Origin: Prevotella amnii DSM 23384 = JCM 14753
Lineage (GTDB): Bacteria > Bacteroidota > Bacteroidia > Bacteroidales > Bacteroidaceae
Direction of reading: 5' to 3'
DNA length: 64,000 nucleotides
NCBI RefSeq assembly: GCF_000378745.1
Contig: NZ_KB905269.1
Location: 1-64,000, forward strand
The first letter of the stretch is position 1. Every line of letters begins with the position of its first letter. Positions 53,788-62,341 of this stretch are shown one piece after another. The notes beneath the pieces were generated by a model. The model was not told the origin of the DNA, made no database searches, and worked only from the letters and a program-made list of their open reading frames with translations. A program made the translations under genes and the position numbers.

Positions 53788-54975
53788 TTATTTCTTAAGA
53801 CATATATCTAACTCTTTGCGTATAGCTTCTTCGTTAAGATTTTGCCCAATAAAGACGAGCTTTTGCATACGGTCGCCATAAGGCTCTTGCCAGTCTTTAG
53901 CTATTTTGGGGTTGTTTTTAAGGAGTTCTTTTTGCTGCATAGGTGGCATTGTGGCATACCACTGTCCAGCATTGCGCAGGTTTACTTGCTTACCTGCTTG
54001 CTCGAAAACGTAGCAAATGTCTGGTTCTGAGTCGAAATAGCAAAGCCCTTTACATCGTATAATTTCTTTAGGCCACTTGCGAGCTACAAAGTCGTCGAAG
54101 AGATTAATGTCGAATGCTGGTCGTGCATAGTAAACAAAGGTTTGTATGTTATATTCCAGTGCCTCGCCACTTTCCTCGTTTTCTAATCCATGATGATGGT
54201 GGTGATGGTGATGTTCTTCTTCTTTATGCTCATCGTGGTCATCTTCTCCTTCTATGGCAGCTATCCATGAGGGCGAGGTAGCTACCTTGTTAAAGTCGAA
54301 AGCCTTAGTATTTATAATATTAGAAAGGTCTACATCGCCATAATTACATTCTATGATGTTTATTTTAGGTTGCAGTGCATGAATGATGTTTTTTACTTTT
54401 AGAAGTTCTGTTTCGTTTACTTCATCTACTTTATTTAGTAACACGGTGTTACAAAATTCTATTTGTTGTATTAGCAAGTTTTCTATATCGTCTTCTTCAA
54501 GATTCTTTTTCATAAGGTCATTACCTGATGAAAACTCATCGCACATACGCTTAGCGTCCACTACAGTAACGATAGAATCTATTTTGGCAACGCCTTCCTT
54601 TGCCATGTCAGGATACATTTGCGGATATACGCTTATGGTTTGAGCAATAGGAGCAGGCTCACAAATGCCGCTTGCCTCTATGACAATGTAGTCGAATTTA
54701 TGTTGTGATACTATATCGTTGAGCTGCTTTACAAGATCCATCTTCAGTGTGCAGCAGATGCAACCATTCTGAAGAGCCACGAGAGAATCGTCTTTTTCGT
54801 CTACTATACCACCTTTTTCTATGAGGTTGGCATCTATATTTACTTCACCAATGTCGTTAACAATAACGGCAAACTTTATACCTCTCTCATTGGAGAGTAT
54901 TCTGTTTACGAGCGTTGTCTTTCCACTTCCAAGGTAACCAGTAAGCAGGAGGACAGGAGTTTCCTTTCTTTTCAT
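53788..54975 (-). CDS. CobW/COG0523-family GTP-binding metallochaperone
   Basis: A 395-residue G3E-family GTPase. The P-loop is GYLGSGKTTLVNRIL, the metal-binding CxCC is GCICCTL, and the guanine motif is LNKVDE. A histidine-rich stretch (EEEHHHHHHHHG) in the linker before the C-terminal domain points to zinc or another transition metal. Family members supply metals such as zinc or cobalt to client enzymes. No Zur-box was recognised upstream. Confidence 0.9.
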   Translation of the reverse strand: MKRKETPVLLLTGYLGSGKTTLVNRILSNERGIKFAVIVNDIGEVNIDANLIEKGGIVDEKDDSLVALQNGCICCTLKMDLVKQLNDIVSQHKFDYIVIEASGICEPAPIAQTISVYPQMYPDMAKEGVAKIDSIVTVVDAKRMCDEFSSGNDLMKKNLEEDDIENLLIQQIEFCNTVLLNKVDEVNETELLKVKNIIHALQPKINIIECNYGDVDLSNIINTKAFDFNKVATSPSWIAAIEGEDDHDEHKEEEHHHHHHHHGLENEESGEALEYNIQTFVYYARPAFDINLFDDFVARKWPKEIIRCKGLCYFDSEPDICYVFEQAGKQVNLRNAGQWYATMPPMQQKELLKNNPKIAKDWQEPYGDRMQKLVFIGQNLNEEAIRKELDICLKK

Positions 54976-55155
54976 GTTTTATTGAAATAATATTTATTTA
55001 TTATATAATTCCTGTTATGTGTAAAGGTACAAATTTTGTGCCAGATATAAGTCAGTGAACTAATATAAATATACTTTTTTCATGAGAAAAAGATAATTGT
55101 TTTTTATTGTTTGTTTTTTAACAAAGTTGTTGTAAAGAATTTAGATTATTATTAT

Positions 55156-55163
55156 TACTTTTG
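55156..55163 (+). promoter_or_regulatory. -7 element of the mgtE leader transcript
   Basis: TACTTTTG matches TAnnTTTG. TTG motifs lie 23-26 bp upstream. The transcript would have a leader of about 130 nt before mgtE, which holds the small ORF and the alternative hairpins. Confidence 0.55.
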
Positions 55164-55190
55164 CAAGAAGTAAACATCAAAGAACATATT

Positions 55191-55247
55191 ATGGAAGAAG
55201 ACCCGTACCCTAATTGCAGTAAAAAGAATAGAAATTTAATATTATAG
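55191..55247 (+). CDS. Putative Mg2+-sensing leader peptide of mgtE
   Basis: An 18-codon ORF, MEEDPYPNCSKKNRNLIL, lies between the -7 element and mgtE. Its start, two acidic residues, D-P, then another proline, then basic residues, is very like the MgtL leader peptide of the Salmonella mgtA gene ([17 protein letters not shown] as I recall). In MgtL the acidic-proline stretch makes the ribosome unstable at low Mg2+. The stop codon lies within the first segment of the hairpin system, which links its translation to RNA folding. This is inference from resemblance; translation is not shown. Confidence 0.6.
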   Translation: MEEDPYPNCSKKNRNLIL

Positions 55248-55292
55248 GATACGTATTTTAGGAGTGTCCTATAACGTTTTTGTAGGATACTC
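55242..55292 (+). promoter_or_regulatory. Alternative hairpins controlling mgtE
   Basis: Three segments compete. Segment 1 (55242-55252) can pair with segment 2 (55264-55274) over 11 bp with one G-U pair. Segment 2 (55262-55274) can instead pair with segment 3 (55280-55292) over 13 bp with two G-U pairs and a 5-nt loop. Segments 1 and 3 share the repeat TAGGATAC. The second hairpin ends 5 nt before the mgtE ATG and would hide its start region. No T run follows, so control would be at translation rather than termination. Confidence 0.65.
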
Positions 55293-55297
55293 ATATA

Positions 55298-56680
55298 ATG
55301 GAAGAAATAAAAAACATAGTGCAGCTACTCATAAAGGAGAAGAGCTGGCAGGAGCTTAAACGTGAACTGCTTCACCTTGAGCCATTTCATATCGCAGAAC
55401 TTATCTCTGTTATAGATAGTAGAGAGCAGATTATCATTTTTCGTTTATTAGGTCATAAGCAGGCAAAGAATGTTTTTAAGTATCTTGGTATAAAGGAACA
55501 AGAGGATATTATCAATTCTTTGGCTGATAATGTTAAGCTACTTACAGGCTTGCTTAACGACCTTGACCCTGATGACCGTACAGCATTGTTTGAGGAATTG
55601 CCTGGCGAGGTAAGTCAAAAGTTGATCCAGTTATTATCAAACAAGGAGCGTAATATAGCTAATCAGCTTTTAGGTTATCCTAAAGACAGTGTGGGACGAT
55701 TGATGACGACGGACTTTGTTGCAGTAAAGCCAAACTTTACCGTAGAAGAAGCATTACAGCATATTCGTAAGTTTGGGCAAGATTCTGAAACGTTAGATGT
55801 TATTTATATTGTTGATGACAACTGGAAACTGGTAAGCGACCTACGCATTAAGGAGCTTCTTCTTGCCGATCCTGACATTCCTATGCATAGTTTGGCTAAG
55901 CATCATGCCATTTCTCTTAGTGTTTTTGATGATCAGGAGCATGCTGCGCAGTCGTTTGCAAAGTATGGCCGTACGGCATTACCTGTAACCGATTCTACTG
56001 GAATATTGCTTGGTATAATTACTGTTGATGACGTGTTTGATGTTCAGGAGCGTGAGAATACTGAAGATTTCCAAAAGTTTGGTGGTATAGAAGGGCTTGA
56101 CTTATCTTATAAAAAGACATCTCTTTTAAAGCTTGTAAAGAAAAGAGCAGGCTGGCTTGTAATTCTTTTCTTTAGTGAGATGCTTACAGCATCGGCTATG
56201 GGATATTACGATAATGAGATATCAAAGGCTGTGGTGTTAGCTCTTTTCGTGCCGTTGATAATCTCTAGTGGTGGTAACTCTGGCTCTCAGGCAGCGAGCT
56301 TGATAATCCGTTCGCTTGCCTTAGGCGATTTAAATCTTAAAAGCTGGTGGTATGTCATGCGCAAAGAGATATTGTCAGGGCTTATGCTTGGTGCTATTCT
56401 TGGTGCAATAGGTTTTATACGTATCTTGGTATGGCAGTTTACTGGTTTTTACGATTATGGTCCCTATTGGGTTTGGGTAGGTATAAGTGTAGCGTTTTCA
56501 CTTGTTTTTATAGTGTTGTGGGGTACTTTGTCCGGCTCTATGATACCTTTTGTGCTTAAGCGTATAGGCTTAGATCCTGCAACAGCTTCTGCTCCGTTTG
56601 TAGCAACGTTAGTAGATGTTACGGGGCTTGTTATTTATTTTTCAGTAGCTGCAGTTTTCTTAACAGGCAAGCTGTTGTAA
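55298..56680 (+). CDS. mgtE: Magnesium transporter MgtE
   Basis: A 460-residue Mg2+ channel/transporter. N-domain with LFEELPGEVSQKLIQLL, a CBS-domain pair (about 140-260), and a membrane part of five helices with the pore signature VPLIISSGGNSGSQAASLIIR. In this family, Mg2+ binding between the cytosolic domains closes the pore. The leader carries a peptide and hairpin system that may sense Mg2+. Confidence 0.95.
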   Translation: MEEIKNIVQLLIKEKSWQELKRELLHLEPFHIAELISVIDSREQIIIFRLLGHKQAKNVFKYLGIKEQEDIINSLADNVKLLTGLLNDLDPDDRTALFEELPGEVSQKLIQLLSNKERNIANQLLGYPKDSVGRLMTTDFVAVKPNFTVEEALQHIRKFGQDSETLDVIYIVDDNWKLVSDLRIKELLLADPDIPMHSLAKHHAISLSVFDDQEHAAQSFAKYGRTALPVTDSTGILLGIITVDDVFDVQERENTEDFQKFGGIEGLDLSYKKTSLLKLVKKRAGWLVILFFSEMLTASAMGYYDNEISKAVVLALFVPLIISSGGNSGSQAASLIIRSLALGDLNLKSWWYVMRKEILSGLMLGAILGAIGFIRILVWQFTGFYDYGPYWVWVGISVAFSLVFIVLWGTLSGSMIPFVLKRIGLDPATASAPFVATLVDVTGLVIYFSVAAVFLTGKLL

Positions 56681-56708
56681 GAAGAGAGTTGCTTTTATCT
56701 TTTCTATG

Positions 56709-57494
56709 TCATTTAAGGTGCTTTGTTACGGTGCCGTCTGGTGTTATACGTACCTCTATAACGTATGTGGTATAAGCATCTGGCACACCTATTACGGCTT
56801 CATAATAAAGCGCGCGTTTATCAGAATGTGTGAAATAAAATTTTCGTAATATGCAATCGTCTATAAAGTTTTTAGGTATAAAGGCAGCAAACTCTGCTTT
56901 GTGAAAGTCGTGTACATATATAGGAGTGTTTTTACTTTTTATAACCAGAGAAGCTACATTATCTAAATAGAGATTATCTACCTCAATGCCCTCTTCGTTA
57001 TATGTCGATTTTATGACTTTGTCGGTAGTTGTTTCTGTGTGTATTAAGCTACGATAATAGCCTTGGTCAGTGTTGGCAGTGGTGTCAATGTTTTCTTCTT
57101 CAAAGGTGTTCATTGCGTAGACATGGTACGAGAAGGCTTTTTTAAAAGATTTATCGTTGCTTTTTACCATAGAAAGCTCATCGCCGTTTTGATTAAGGAA
57201 AGTAAATAAATTTGGCGTTTGCTTATTTATCTTGTATGAGTTCAGGTGTTTTCCTTGTAGGTAAAGGCTGTCTTTTACTATCCAAAATTTCACAGGCATG
57301 CTGGCAGAGTCTGGATAGAAAATACTATCGCCAAGCACCATTATCATGGGGGCAGTTCCCTCATCGTCTACCCATATACCTTGTAATAATCGTTTGGCTT
57401 GTAAGTCTTGCTCTTTAAAAGATGACGAATTTCTCTTGCAAGCCGCTAAAGATATAAGTATAATAGCAAAGATTAAAATAAAAGTTTTGTGCAT
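56709..57494 (-). CDS. Lipoprotein of unknown function (DUF4738-like)
   Basis: A 261-residue protein with a signal peptide and lipobox (LISLAACKRN). The mature part starts with an RLLQGIWVDDEGTAPMIMVLG pattern and ends YVIEVRITPDGTVTKHL. It resembles, from memory, DUF4738-type lipoproteins of Prevotella, which have no known function. It is convergent with mgtE, with a gap of 28 nt, and 44 nt downstream of rfbC on the same strand. Confidence 0.65.
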   Translation of the reverse strand: MHKTFILIFAIILISLAACKRNSSSFKEQDLQAKRLLQGIWVDDEGTAPMIMVLGDSIFYPDSASMPVKFWIVKDSLYLQGKHLNSYKINKQTPNLFTFLNQNGDELSMVKSNDKSFKKAFSYHVYAMNTFEEENIDTTANTDQGYYRSLIHTETTTDKVIKSTYNEEGIEVDNLYLDNVASLVIKSKNTPIYVHDFHKAEFAAFIPKNFIDDCILRKFYFTHSDKRALYYEAVIGVPDAYTTYVIEVRITPDGTVTKHLK

Positions 57495-57538
57495 AGTTGT
57501 TTTAATAGTATGAAGAATATTTTTGCTTGTAAATAGTT

Positions 57539-58093
57539 TTATTCAAAGCTATAAGCTTCTTCAAGACTTAAAGCATTATTAAGATCTTTTTCTGATAATA
57601 CTATATCCTTAGTGTCAATGGGCCATTCTATGCCTATAGTCTTATCGTTCCACTTTATGCTTGCTTCGCTTTGTGGGGCATAGATGTTATCTACTTTATA
57701 TGAGAAGACAGCTTCTTTTGATAATACGAGGAAGCCATGAGCAAAGCCACGTGGAATAAAAAGCTGACATTTGTTCTCTTCCGACAGCTCTACGGCTACA
57801 TACTTTCCGTAAGTGGTAGAAGATCGGCGTAGGTCTACAGCTACATCTATAACCTTACCTGTTATGATGCGCACCAGTTTAGCTTGTGAAAACTCACCTT
57901 TTTGATAATGTAACCCTCTAAGCACACCATAACCTGATTTCGACTCATTGTCTTGTATAAACTCTACATGATGTCCTATGTTTTTATCAAATTCGTCTTG
58001 GCGAAACGATTCGAAGAAATATCCTCTGTCATCTTTAAATACTTTTGGTTTAATGAGCCAAACTCCTTTAATATTACTTTGCTTGAAATCCAT
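57539..58093 (-). CDS. rfbC: dTDP-4-dehydrorhamnose 3,5-epimerase
   Basis: A 184-residue cupin enzyme of dTDP-rhamnose synthesis. It has the family pattern RGLHYQKGEFSQAKLVRI with the catalytic histidine, DVAVDLRRSS and FIPRGFAHGFLVLS. Normal length. The other genes of the pathway (rfbA, rfbB, rfbD) are not in the window, though in Bacteroidota they are often grouped. Confidence 0.95.
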   Translation of the reverse strand: MDFKQSNIKGVWLIKPKVFKDDRGYFFESFRQDEFDKNIGHHVEFIQDNESKSGYGVLRGLHYQKGEFSQAKLVRIITGKVIDVAVDLRRSSTTYGKYVAVELSEENKCQLFIPRGFAHGFLVLSKEAVFSYKVDNIYAPQSEASIKWNDKTIGIEWPIDTKDIVLSEKDLNNALSLEEAYSFE

Positions 58094-58225
58094 TTTTATA
58101 TATCTGTTTTTTAGTTTCTCTACAAAGATAAATATAAATAGTTATAAAACACATACATAGGAAAGAATTAATTCTTTTCTTTAAGAATTTAGCACAAGTG
58201 GTTCGTTTTTTTGGAATAAATTATA

Positions 58226-58233
58226 TAAATTTG
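58226..58233 (+). promoter_or_regulatory. -7 element just before the HU/SPOR gene
   Basis: TAAATTTG matches TAnnTTTG. The GTG start at 58239 is 5 nt downstream, so transcripts may be nearly leaderless. Confidence 0.5.
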
Positions 58234-58238
58234 CAAAC

Positions 58239-59210
58239 GTGAGTAGAATAGAACGTCATATAGAAATACTCTTGCTCGAGAACGATTGTGTTATTGTTCC
58301 GGGTCTTGGAGGCTTTGTAGCTCATCATATCACAGCCCGGTATGATGAGCAAGAGGGCTTGTTCCTGCCTCCTTATAGGACGCTTGGTTTTAATCCACAG
58401 CTAAAGGTAAACGATTCTCTTTTAGCACAATCCTTTGTAGAGGCGTATGATATATCCTTTCCTGAGGCTATGTGCCAGATAGAAGAAGAGGTGCAAGCAA
58501 TGTATAGTGCTTTAGAAGCCGATGGTGTTATAGAGCTAAATGATCTTGGCAAGTTGCGCTTGACAGGTAATAATAAGATAGAGTTTGAGCCTTTGGAGAG
58601 TGGTATACTCACTCCGCTCTACTATGCTTTAGATGGTTATAACTTTATGCTTAGAGAAAAGTCTGTGTCTCAGGTAAAAGATAAGCCAGTTACGGCTGTT
58701 GTTTCGTCTAAGAAAAGTAAGATTATCTATATGGATTGTAAAAATCCTAAGGATAAGCGTATAAGTGTTAGCCTGAAGGCTGTGCGTAATGTTGGCGTGG
58801 CAGCAGTGTTTTGTGGAGTTGTTATGATGTCTATGTTTCCTTTACACAATAAGTTAAGGATAACAGAGGAGCCCGTAAAGAGTGGTGTTCTTTATAGTTT
58901 GTTTGATCAAAGCAAGCCAGAGCAAGTGGTAGAATCTAAGCCTTTAGTGCGTGTTACTGCTAAAAAGCAAAGCAATAATCATTATTGGTCTTTGGTTTTA
59001 GCAAGCCATATAACAGAGAGTAATGCTGTAGCCTTTGTGAAAGATATTAATGATGCAGGTTTTAAAGGTGCTAAGGTGTATGACGGCAAGGGAAGTATTA
59101 AGGTGCTGTATGGTAATTTTGTTTCAGAGCAAGAGGCTTTTAAGCAGCTTAATAGCTTAAAGGATAATGAGTTTTTTAAGGAGGCTTGGGTTATAGAGGT
59201 AGGCAAGTAA
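58239..59210 (+). CDS. HU-CCDC81 and SPOR-domain membrane protein
   Basis: A 323-residue protein with a GTG start. Residues 1 to about 130 form the pair of bacterial HU-CCDC81-like domains (IEILLLENDCVIVPGLGGFV, then DLGKLRLTGNNKIEFEPLES). A single membrane helix lies at about 186-204 (VGVAAVFCGVVMMSMFPL). The periplasmic C-terminus is a SPOR domain (NHYWSLVLASHITESNAVAF to the end). SPOR domains bind denuded glycan strands at the division site. In Bacteroidota this protein is thought to link cytoplasm and septum. It is followed by the FHA gene. Confidence 0.9.
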   Translation: MSRIERHIEILLLENDCVIVPGLGGFVAHHITARYDEQEGLFLPPYRTLGFNPQLKVNDSLLAQSFVEAYDISFPEAMCQIEEEVQAMYSALEADGVIELNDLGKLRLTGNNKIEFEPLESGILTPLYYALDGYNFMLREKSVSQVKDKPVTAVVSSKKSKIIYMDCKNPKDKRISVSLKAVRNVGVAAVFCGVVMMSMFPLHNKLRITEEPVKSGVLYSLFDQSKPEQVVESKPLVRVTAKKQSNNHYWSLVLASHITESNAVAFVKDINDAGFKGAKVYDGKGSIKVLYGNFVSEQEAFKQLNSLKDNEFFKEAWVIEVGK

Positions 59211-59240
59211 AACGAGTCTTTATAACGTATAGATATATTT

Positions 59241-59780
59241 ATGAAGCGTGTAAGGTGTCCTAAGTGCGACAATTTTATTACTTTTGATGAAAGAAAATAT
59301 ACATCAGGTCAGCGGCTTGTGTTCCAATGTCCTGAATGTGGAAAGGAGTTTGGCATTCGTATAGGAATATCTAAGCTGCGTAAAACTCAAAAGGAAGAAG
59401 CCCAAAAGCCAAGTGTAGATGAGGATATTAGCGAGTGTGGCTCTCTTCTTGTCATAGAAAATGATTTTCATTATAAGCAGATAATTCCTTTACACATGGG
59501 TAAAAATATTTTAGGACGTTATCAAAAGGGTAACGATATTAATTGTCCGATAGAAACTGTAGACCCAAGTGTAGACTTAACCCATTGCAGTATAACAATA
59601 TCTCGCACAAAGCAGGGTGCTTTAAAGTATGTTCTTCAAGATGGTCCTTCTTATACAGGGACTTTTGTTGGTAATGATATTCTTGGCGATAGAGAGAAGC
59701 GTGTCATAGAGTATGGGACTTTGTTTACCATTGGTGCTACAAGCGTTATATTACAATCTCCCGAAAGACAAGCAGAGTAA
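59241..59780 (+). CDS. Zinc-ribbon and FHA-domain protein
   Basis: A 179-residue cytoplasmic protein. The N-terminus is a zinc ribbon (CPKCDNFITF and FQCPECGKEF). The second half is an FHA domain: NILGRYQKGNDI, LTHCSITISRT and GPSYTGTFVGNDIL, which in this family binds phosphothreonine peptides. It starts 30 nt after the HU/SPOR gene. Its partner and role are unknown. Confidence 0.85.
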   Translation: MKRVRCPKCDNFITFDERKYTSGQRLVFQCPECGKEFGIRIGISKLRKTQKEEAQKPSVDEDISECGSLLVIENDFHYKQIIPLHMGKNILGRYQKGNDINCPIETVDPSVDLTHCSITISRTKQGALKYVLQDGPSYTGTFVGNDILGDREKRVIEYGTLFTIGATSVILQSPERQAE

Positions 59781-59938
59781 GCGTTTGCTTATAGTGTTTT
59801 TATGGGTGTTATTCAGCATGTTTAGCATTAAAGAAAGGTATTTTATTTTACAATAGTTTTTGTAATCTTTGAGCTTGGTACTTTTCTTTTTATATAGTTT
59901 TATTAGCTTAAAGGTAAGGTAAGGCATTTTTTTATTTA

Positions 59939-60000
59939 TACTTAAAACATCATTATTTTAAGTAAAGATAGGAACATCAAAAGTATTTTTATTATCTTTG
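59939..60000 (+). promoter_or_regulatory. Promoter and possible operator of ftsE-lysC
   Basis: TATCTTTG at 59993-60000 is an exact -7 match, giving a leader of about 100 nt. A perfect 9-bp inverted repeat (TACTTAAAA at 59939-59947, TTTTAAGTA at 59956-59964) lies 28 bp upstream and may be a protein-binding site or chance in AT-rich DNA. The rest of the 326-bp gap 59781-60106 shows nothing further. Confidence 0.45.
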
Positions 60001-60106
60001 CAGATATAGAACTTTTAATGTGATACCTAAATTTTTTAATAATAGCAAATCATATAGGTAATAACAAAAAGAATATATTTGTGTTTAAAAGAAACAAAAG
60101 ATAGCA

Positions 60107-60832
60107 ATGTTAGTAGATTATCGTAAGGTTAATATATATCAAGATGAGCATCTTATCCTTAAAGATGTAGATTTACAAGTAAACGAAGGTGAGTTTATTT
60201 ATATTATAGGTAAGGTAGGCTCAGGTAAAAGTTCTTTGCTAAAGACAATATATTGCGAGCTTGACCTTGGGCATGAAGATGTAGAAAAGTCATTTGTATT
60301 AGGTGTGGACATAGCCGATATAAAGCGCAGCCATATACCGGCATTAAGAAAGCAGATGGGCATAATCTTTCAGGATTTCCAGTTGCTCCATGATCGTACA
60401 GTAGCAAAGAATCTTAGGTTTGTCTTAGGTGCTACAGGCTGGGTAGACAAGGATAAGATAAATAGGCGAATAGAAGAGGTGCTTGCTCAAGTGGGTATGT
60501 TGGATAAGAAGAACAAGATGCCCAGTGAGCTATCTGGTGGTGAGCAGCAGCGTATAGCCATAGCAAGAGCACTTTTAAACAATCCTAAAATAATTATTGC
60601 CGATGAGCCTACAGGCAATTTAGATCCGGAAACAGCAAAAAACATAGTGCAGCTTTTGCGAGATACTTGTAAGAATAATACCACTGTAATCATGTCTACT
60701 CATAATATTCAGCTTATAGAACGTTTCCCGGGCATTACATACAGATGTGTAGATGGGGCTTTTATAAGAGAAGATAAAGCAAAGGTAGAGGCAGATGTAG
60801 ATATGGAACCAATAGAAGGGAAACCTTTATAG
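60107..60832 (+). CDS. ftsE: Cell-division ABC transporter ATPase FtsE
   Basis: A 241-residue ABC ATPase with Walker [10 protein letters not shown], the signature [15 protein letters not shown], and Walker [13 protein letters not shown]. Together with FtsX it controls peptidoglycan hydrolases at the septum. ftsX is not adjacent, which is common in Bacteroidota. It lies 27 nt before lysC. Confidence 0.9.
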   Translation: MLVDYRKVNIYQDEHLILKDVDLQVNEGEFIYIIGKVGSGKSSLLKTIYCELDLGHEDVEKSFVLGVDIADIKRSHIPALRKQMGIIFQDFQLLHDRTVAKNLRFVLGATGWVDKDKINRRIEEVLAQVGMLDKKNKMPSELSGGEQQRIAIARALLNNPKIIIADEPTGNLDPETAKNIVQLLRDTCKNNTTVIMSTHNIQLIERFPGITYRCVDGAFIREDKAKVEADVDMEPIEGKPL

Positions 60833-60859
60833 TAGAACGAGTATAAATAGAAGAAGCGT

Positions 60860-62191
60860 ATGAAGGTAATGAAGTTTGGTGGTACCTCAGTGGGAACACC
60901 TGAGAGAATGAAAAATGTAGCCACTTTAATAACTAAATCTGGTGAACCTACTTTTGTAGTGCTTTCTGCCATGAGTGGTACTACAAATACTCTTATAGAG
61001 ATAGCTGACTATTTATATAAGAAAAATCCAGAGGCAGCAAATGAAATTATTAACAGCTTAGAAAGAAAATATATAGACCATCTTGATGAGCTTTATTCCA
61101 CAGAAAAGTATAAATCGAAGACTAAAGAGCTTATCATAGATGAGTTTAACTATATACGATCTTTTACAAAAGACTTGTTTACCTCTTTTGAGCAAAAGGC
61201 TATTGTAGCACAAGGAGAATATCTTTCTACCAATATGGTGGTAAACTATCTTAAGGAGCAGGGCATAGAAGCTACACTTTTAAATGCTTTAGACTTTATG
61301 CGTACAGATAAGAACGATGAGCCTGACATTCATTTTATCAGGGAACATCTGACATCTATATTAGAAAAGCATAAAGGTCAGCAGATTTATATAACACAGG
61401 GCTTTGTGTGTAAGAATGCGTATAACGAAATAGATAATCTACAACGTGGAGGGTCTGACTATACTGCGTCGCTTGTGGGAGCAGCTATTTATGCCGACGA
61501 GGTGCAGATATGGACAGATATAGACGGTATGCATAATAACGATCCTCGAGTGGTAGAGCATACAGATGCTGTGCGCCAGCTATATTTTGAGGAAGCCTCA
61601 GAGCTTGCTTACTTTGGTGCTAAGATCTTACACCCCACTTGTATACAGCCAGCTAAGCAGGCAAATATCCCTGTTCGTTTAAAAAACACTATGGAGCCAG
61701 AGGCTGAAGGAACTATTATTAATAACACTTTGGTAAGGGATAAGATAAAAGCCATTGCTGCAAAAGATAATATCATAGCCATTAAGATAAAGTCGAGCAG
61801 AATGTTAGGAGCATCAGGCTTTTTACGTAAAGTGTTCGAAATCTTTGAAAGCTATCAAACTCCTATAGATATGTTAGCTACCAGTGAAGTGGGCTTGTCT
61901 ATGACAATAGAGAATAATGCTCATCTATCGGAAATAGTAGATGAGCTGAAGAAGTATGGCACTGTTACTTTAGATCATGATATGTGTATAGTTTGTGTGG
62001 TAGGCGATCTTAATTGTAATAATCTTAGCTTTAAGGCTTTAGCCACAGCAGCTTTAAAAAACATTCCTGTAAGAATGATAAGTTATGGCGGAAGCAATTA
62101 TAATATATCTTTCCTTATTAAGGAGGAAGATAAGAAGAAGGCTTTACAATCTCTTTCAGACGAGTTGTTTTATTCCTCAAGCATAAGCTAA
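60860..62191 (+). CDS. lysC: Aspartate kinase, monofunctional
   Basis: A 443-residue enzyme that phosphorylates aspartate, the first step toward lysine, threonine and methionine. It has KFGGTSVGTPERM, the GRGGSDYTA-equivalent LQRGGSDYTASLVGA, and two ACT domains at the C-terminus (AIKIKSSRMLGASGFLRKVF, then DMCIVCVVGDL). No homoserine dehydrogenase part is attached. Being regulated by its product through the ACT domains is expected for the family. Confidence 0.95.
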   Translation: MKVMKFGGTSVGTPERMKNVATLITKSGEPTFVVLSAMSGTTNTLIEIADYLYKKNPEAANEIINSLERKYIDHLDELYSTEKYKSKTKELIIDEFNYIRSFTKDLFTSFEQKAIVAQGEYLSTNMVVNYLKEQGIEATLLNALDFMRTDKNDEPDIHFIREHLTSILEKHKGQQIYITQGFVCKNAYNEIDNLQRGGSDYTASLVGAAIYADEVQIWTDIDGMHNNDPRVVEHTDAVRQLYFEEASELAYFGAKILHPTCIQPAKQANIPVRLKNTMEPEAEGTIINNTLVRDKIKAIAAKDNIIAIKIKSSRMLGASGFLRKVFEIFESYQTPIDMLATSEVGLSMTIENNAHLSEIVDELKKYGTVTLDHDMCIVCVVGDLNCNNLSFKALATAALKNIPVRMISYGGSNYNISFLIKEEDKKKALQSLSDELFYSSSIS

Positions 62192-62341
62192 AATGATAAG
62201 GCAGGGGCTTTGTGGCTGATGTTGATGTGGTAGAAAGAATGTGTGTTAAGATAATGAAAGAGTTGGTGTAAATAAAGTTTACCTTTGCTTGTCATTAAGT
62301 ATATATAAGAGTTTGGTTATTTGAACGATATTTTATAAAAG

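Noticed and set aside
55164..55297. M-box or other Mg2+ riboswitch upstream of mgtE
   Set aside because: The leader is about 130 nt and AT-rich, with none of the long conserved helices of the M-box. Only the small ORF and the three-segment hairpin system are evident.
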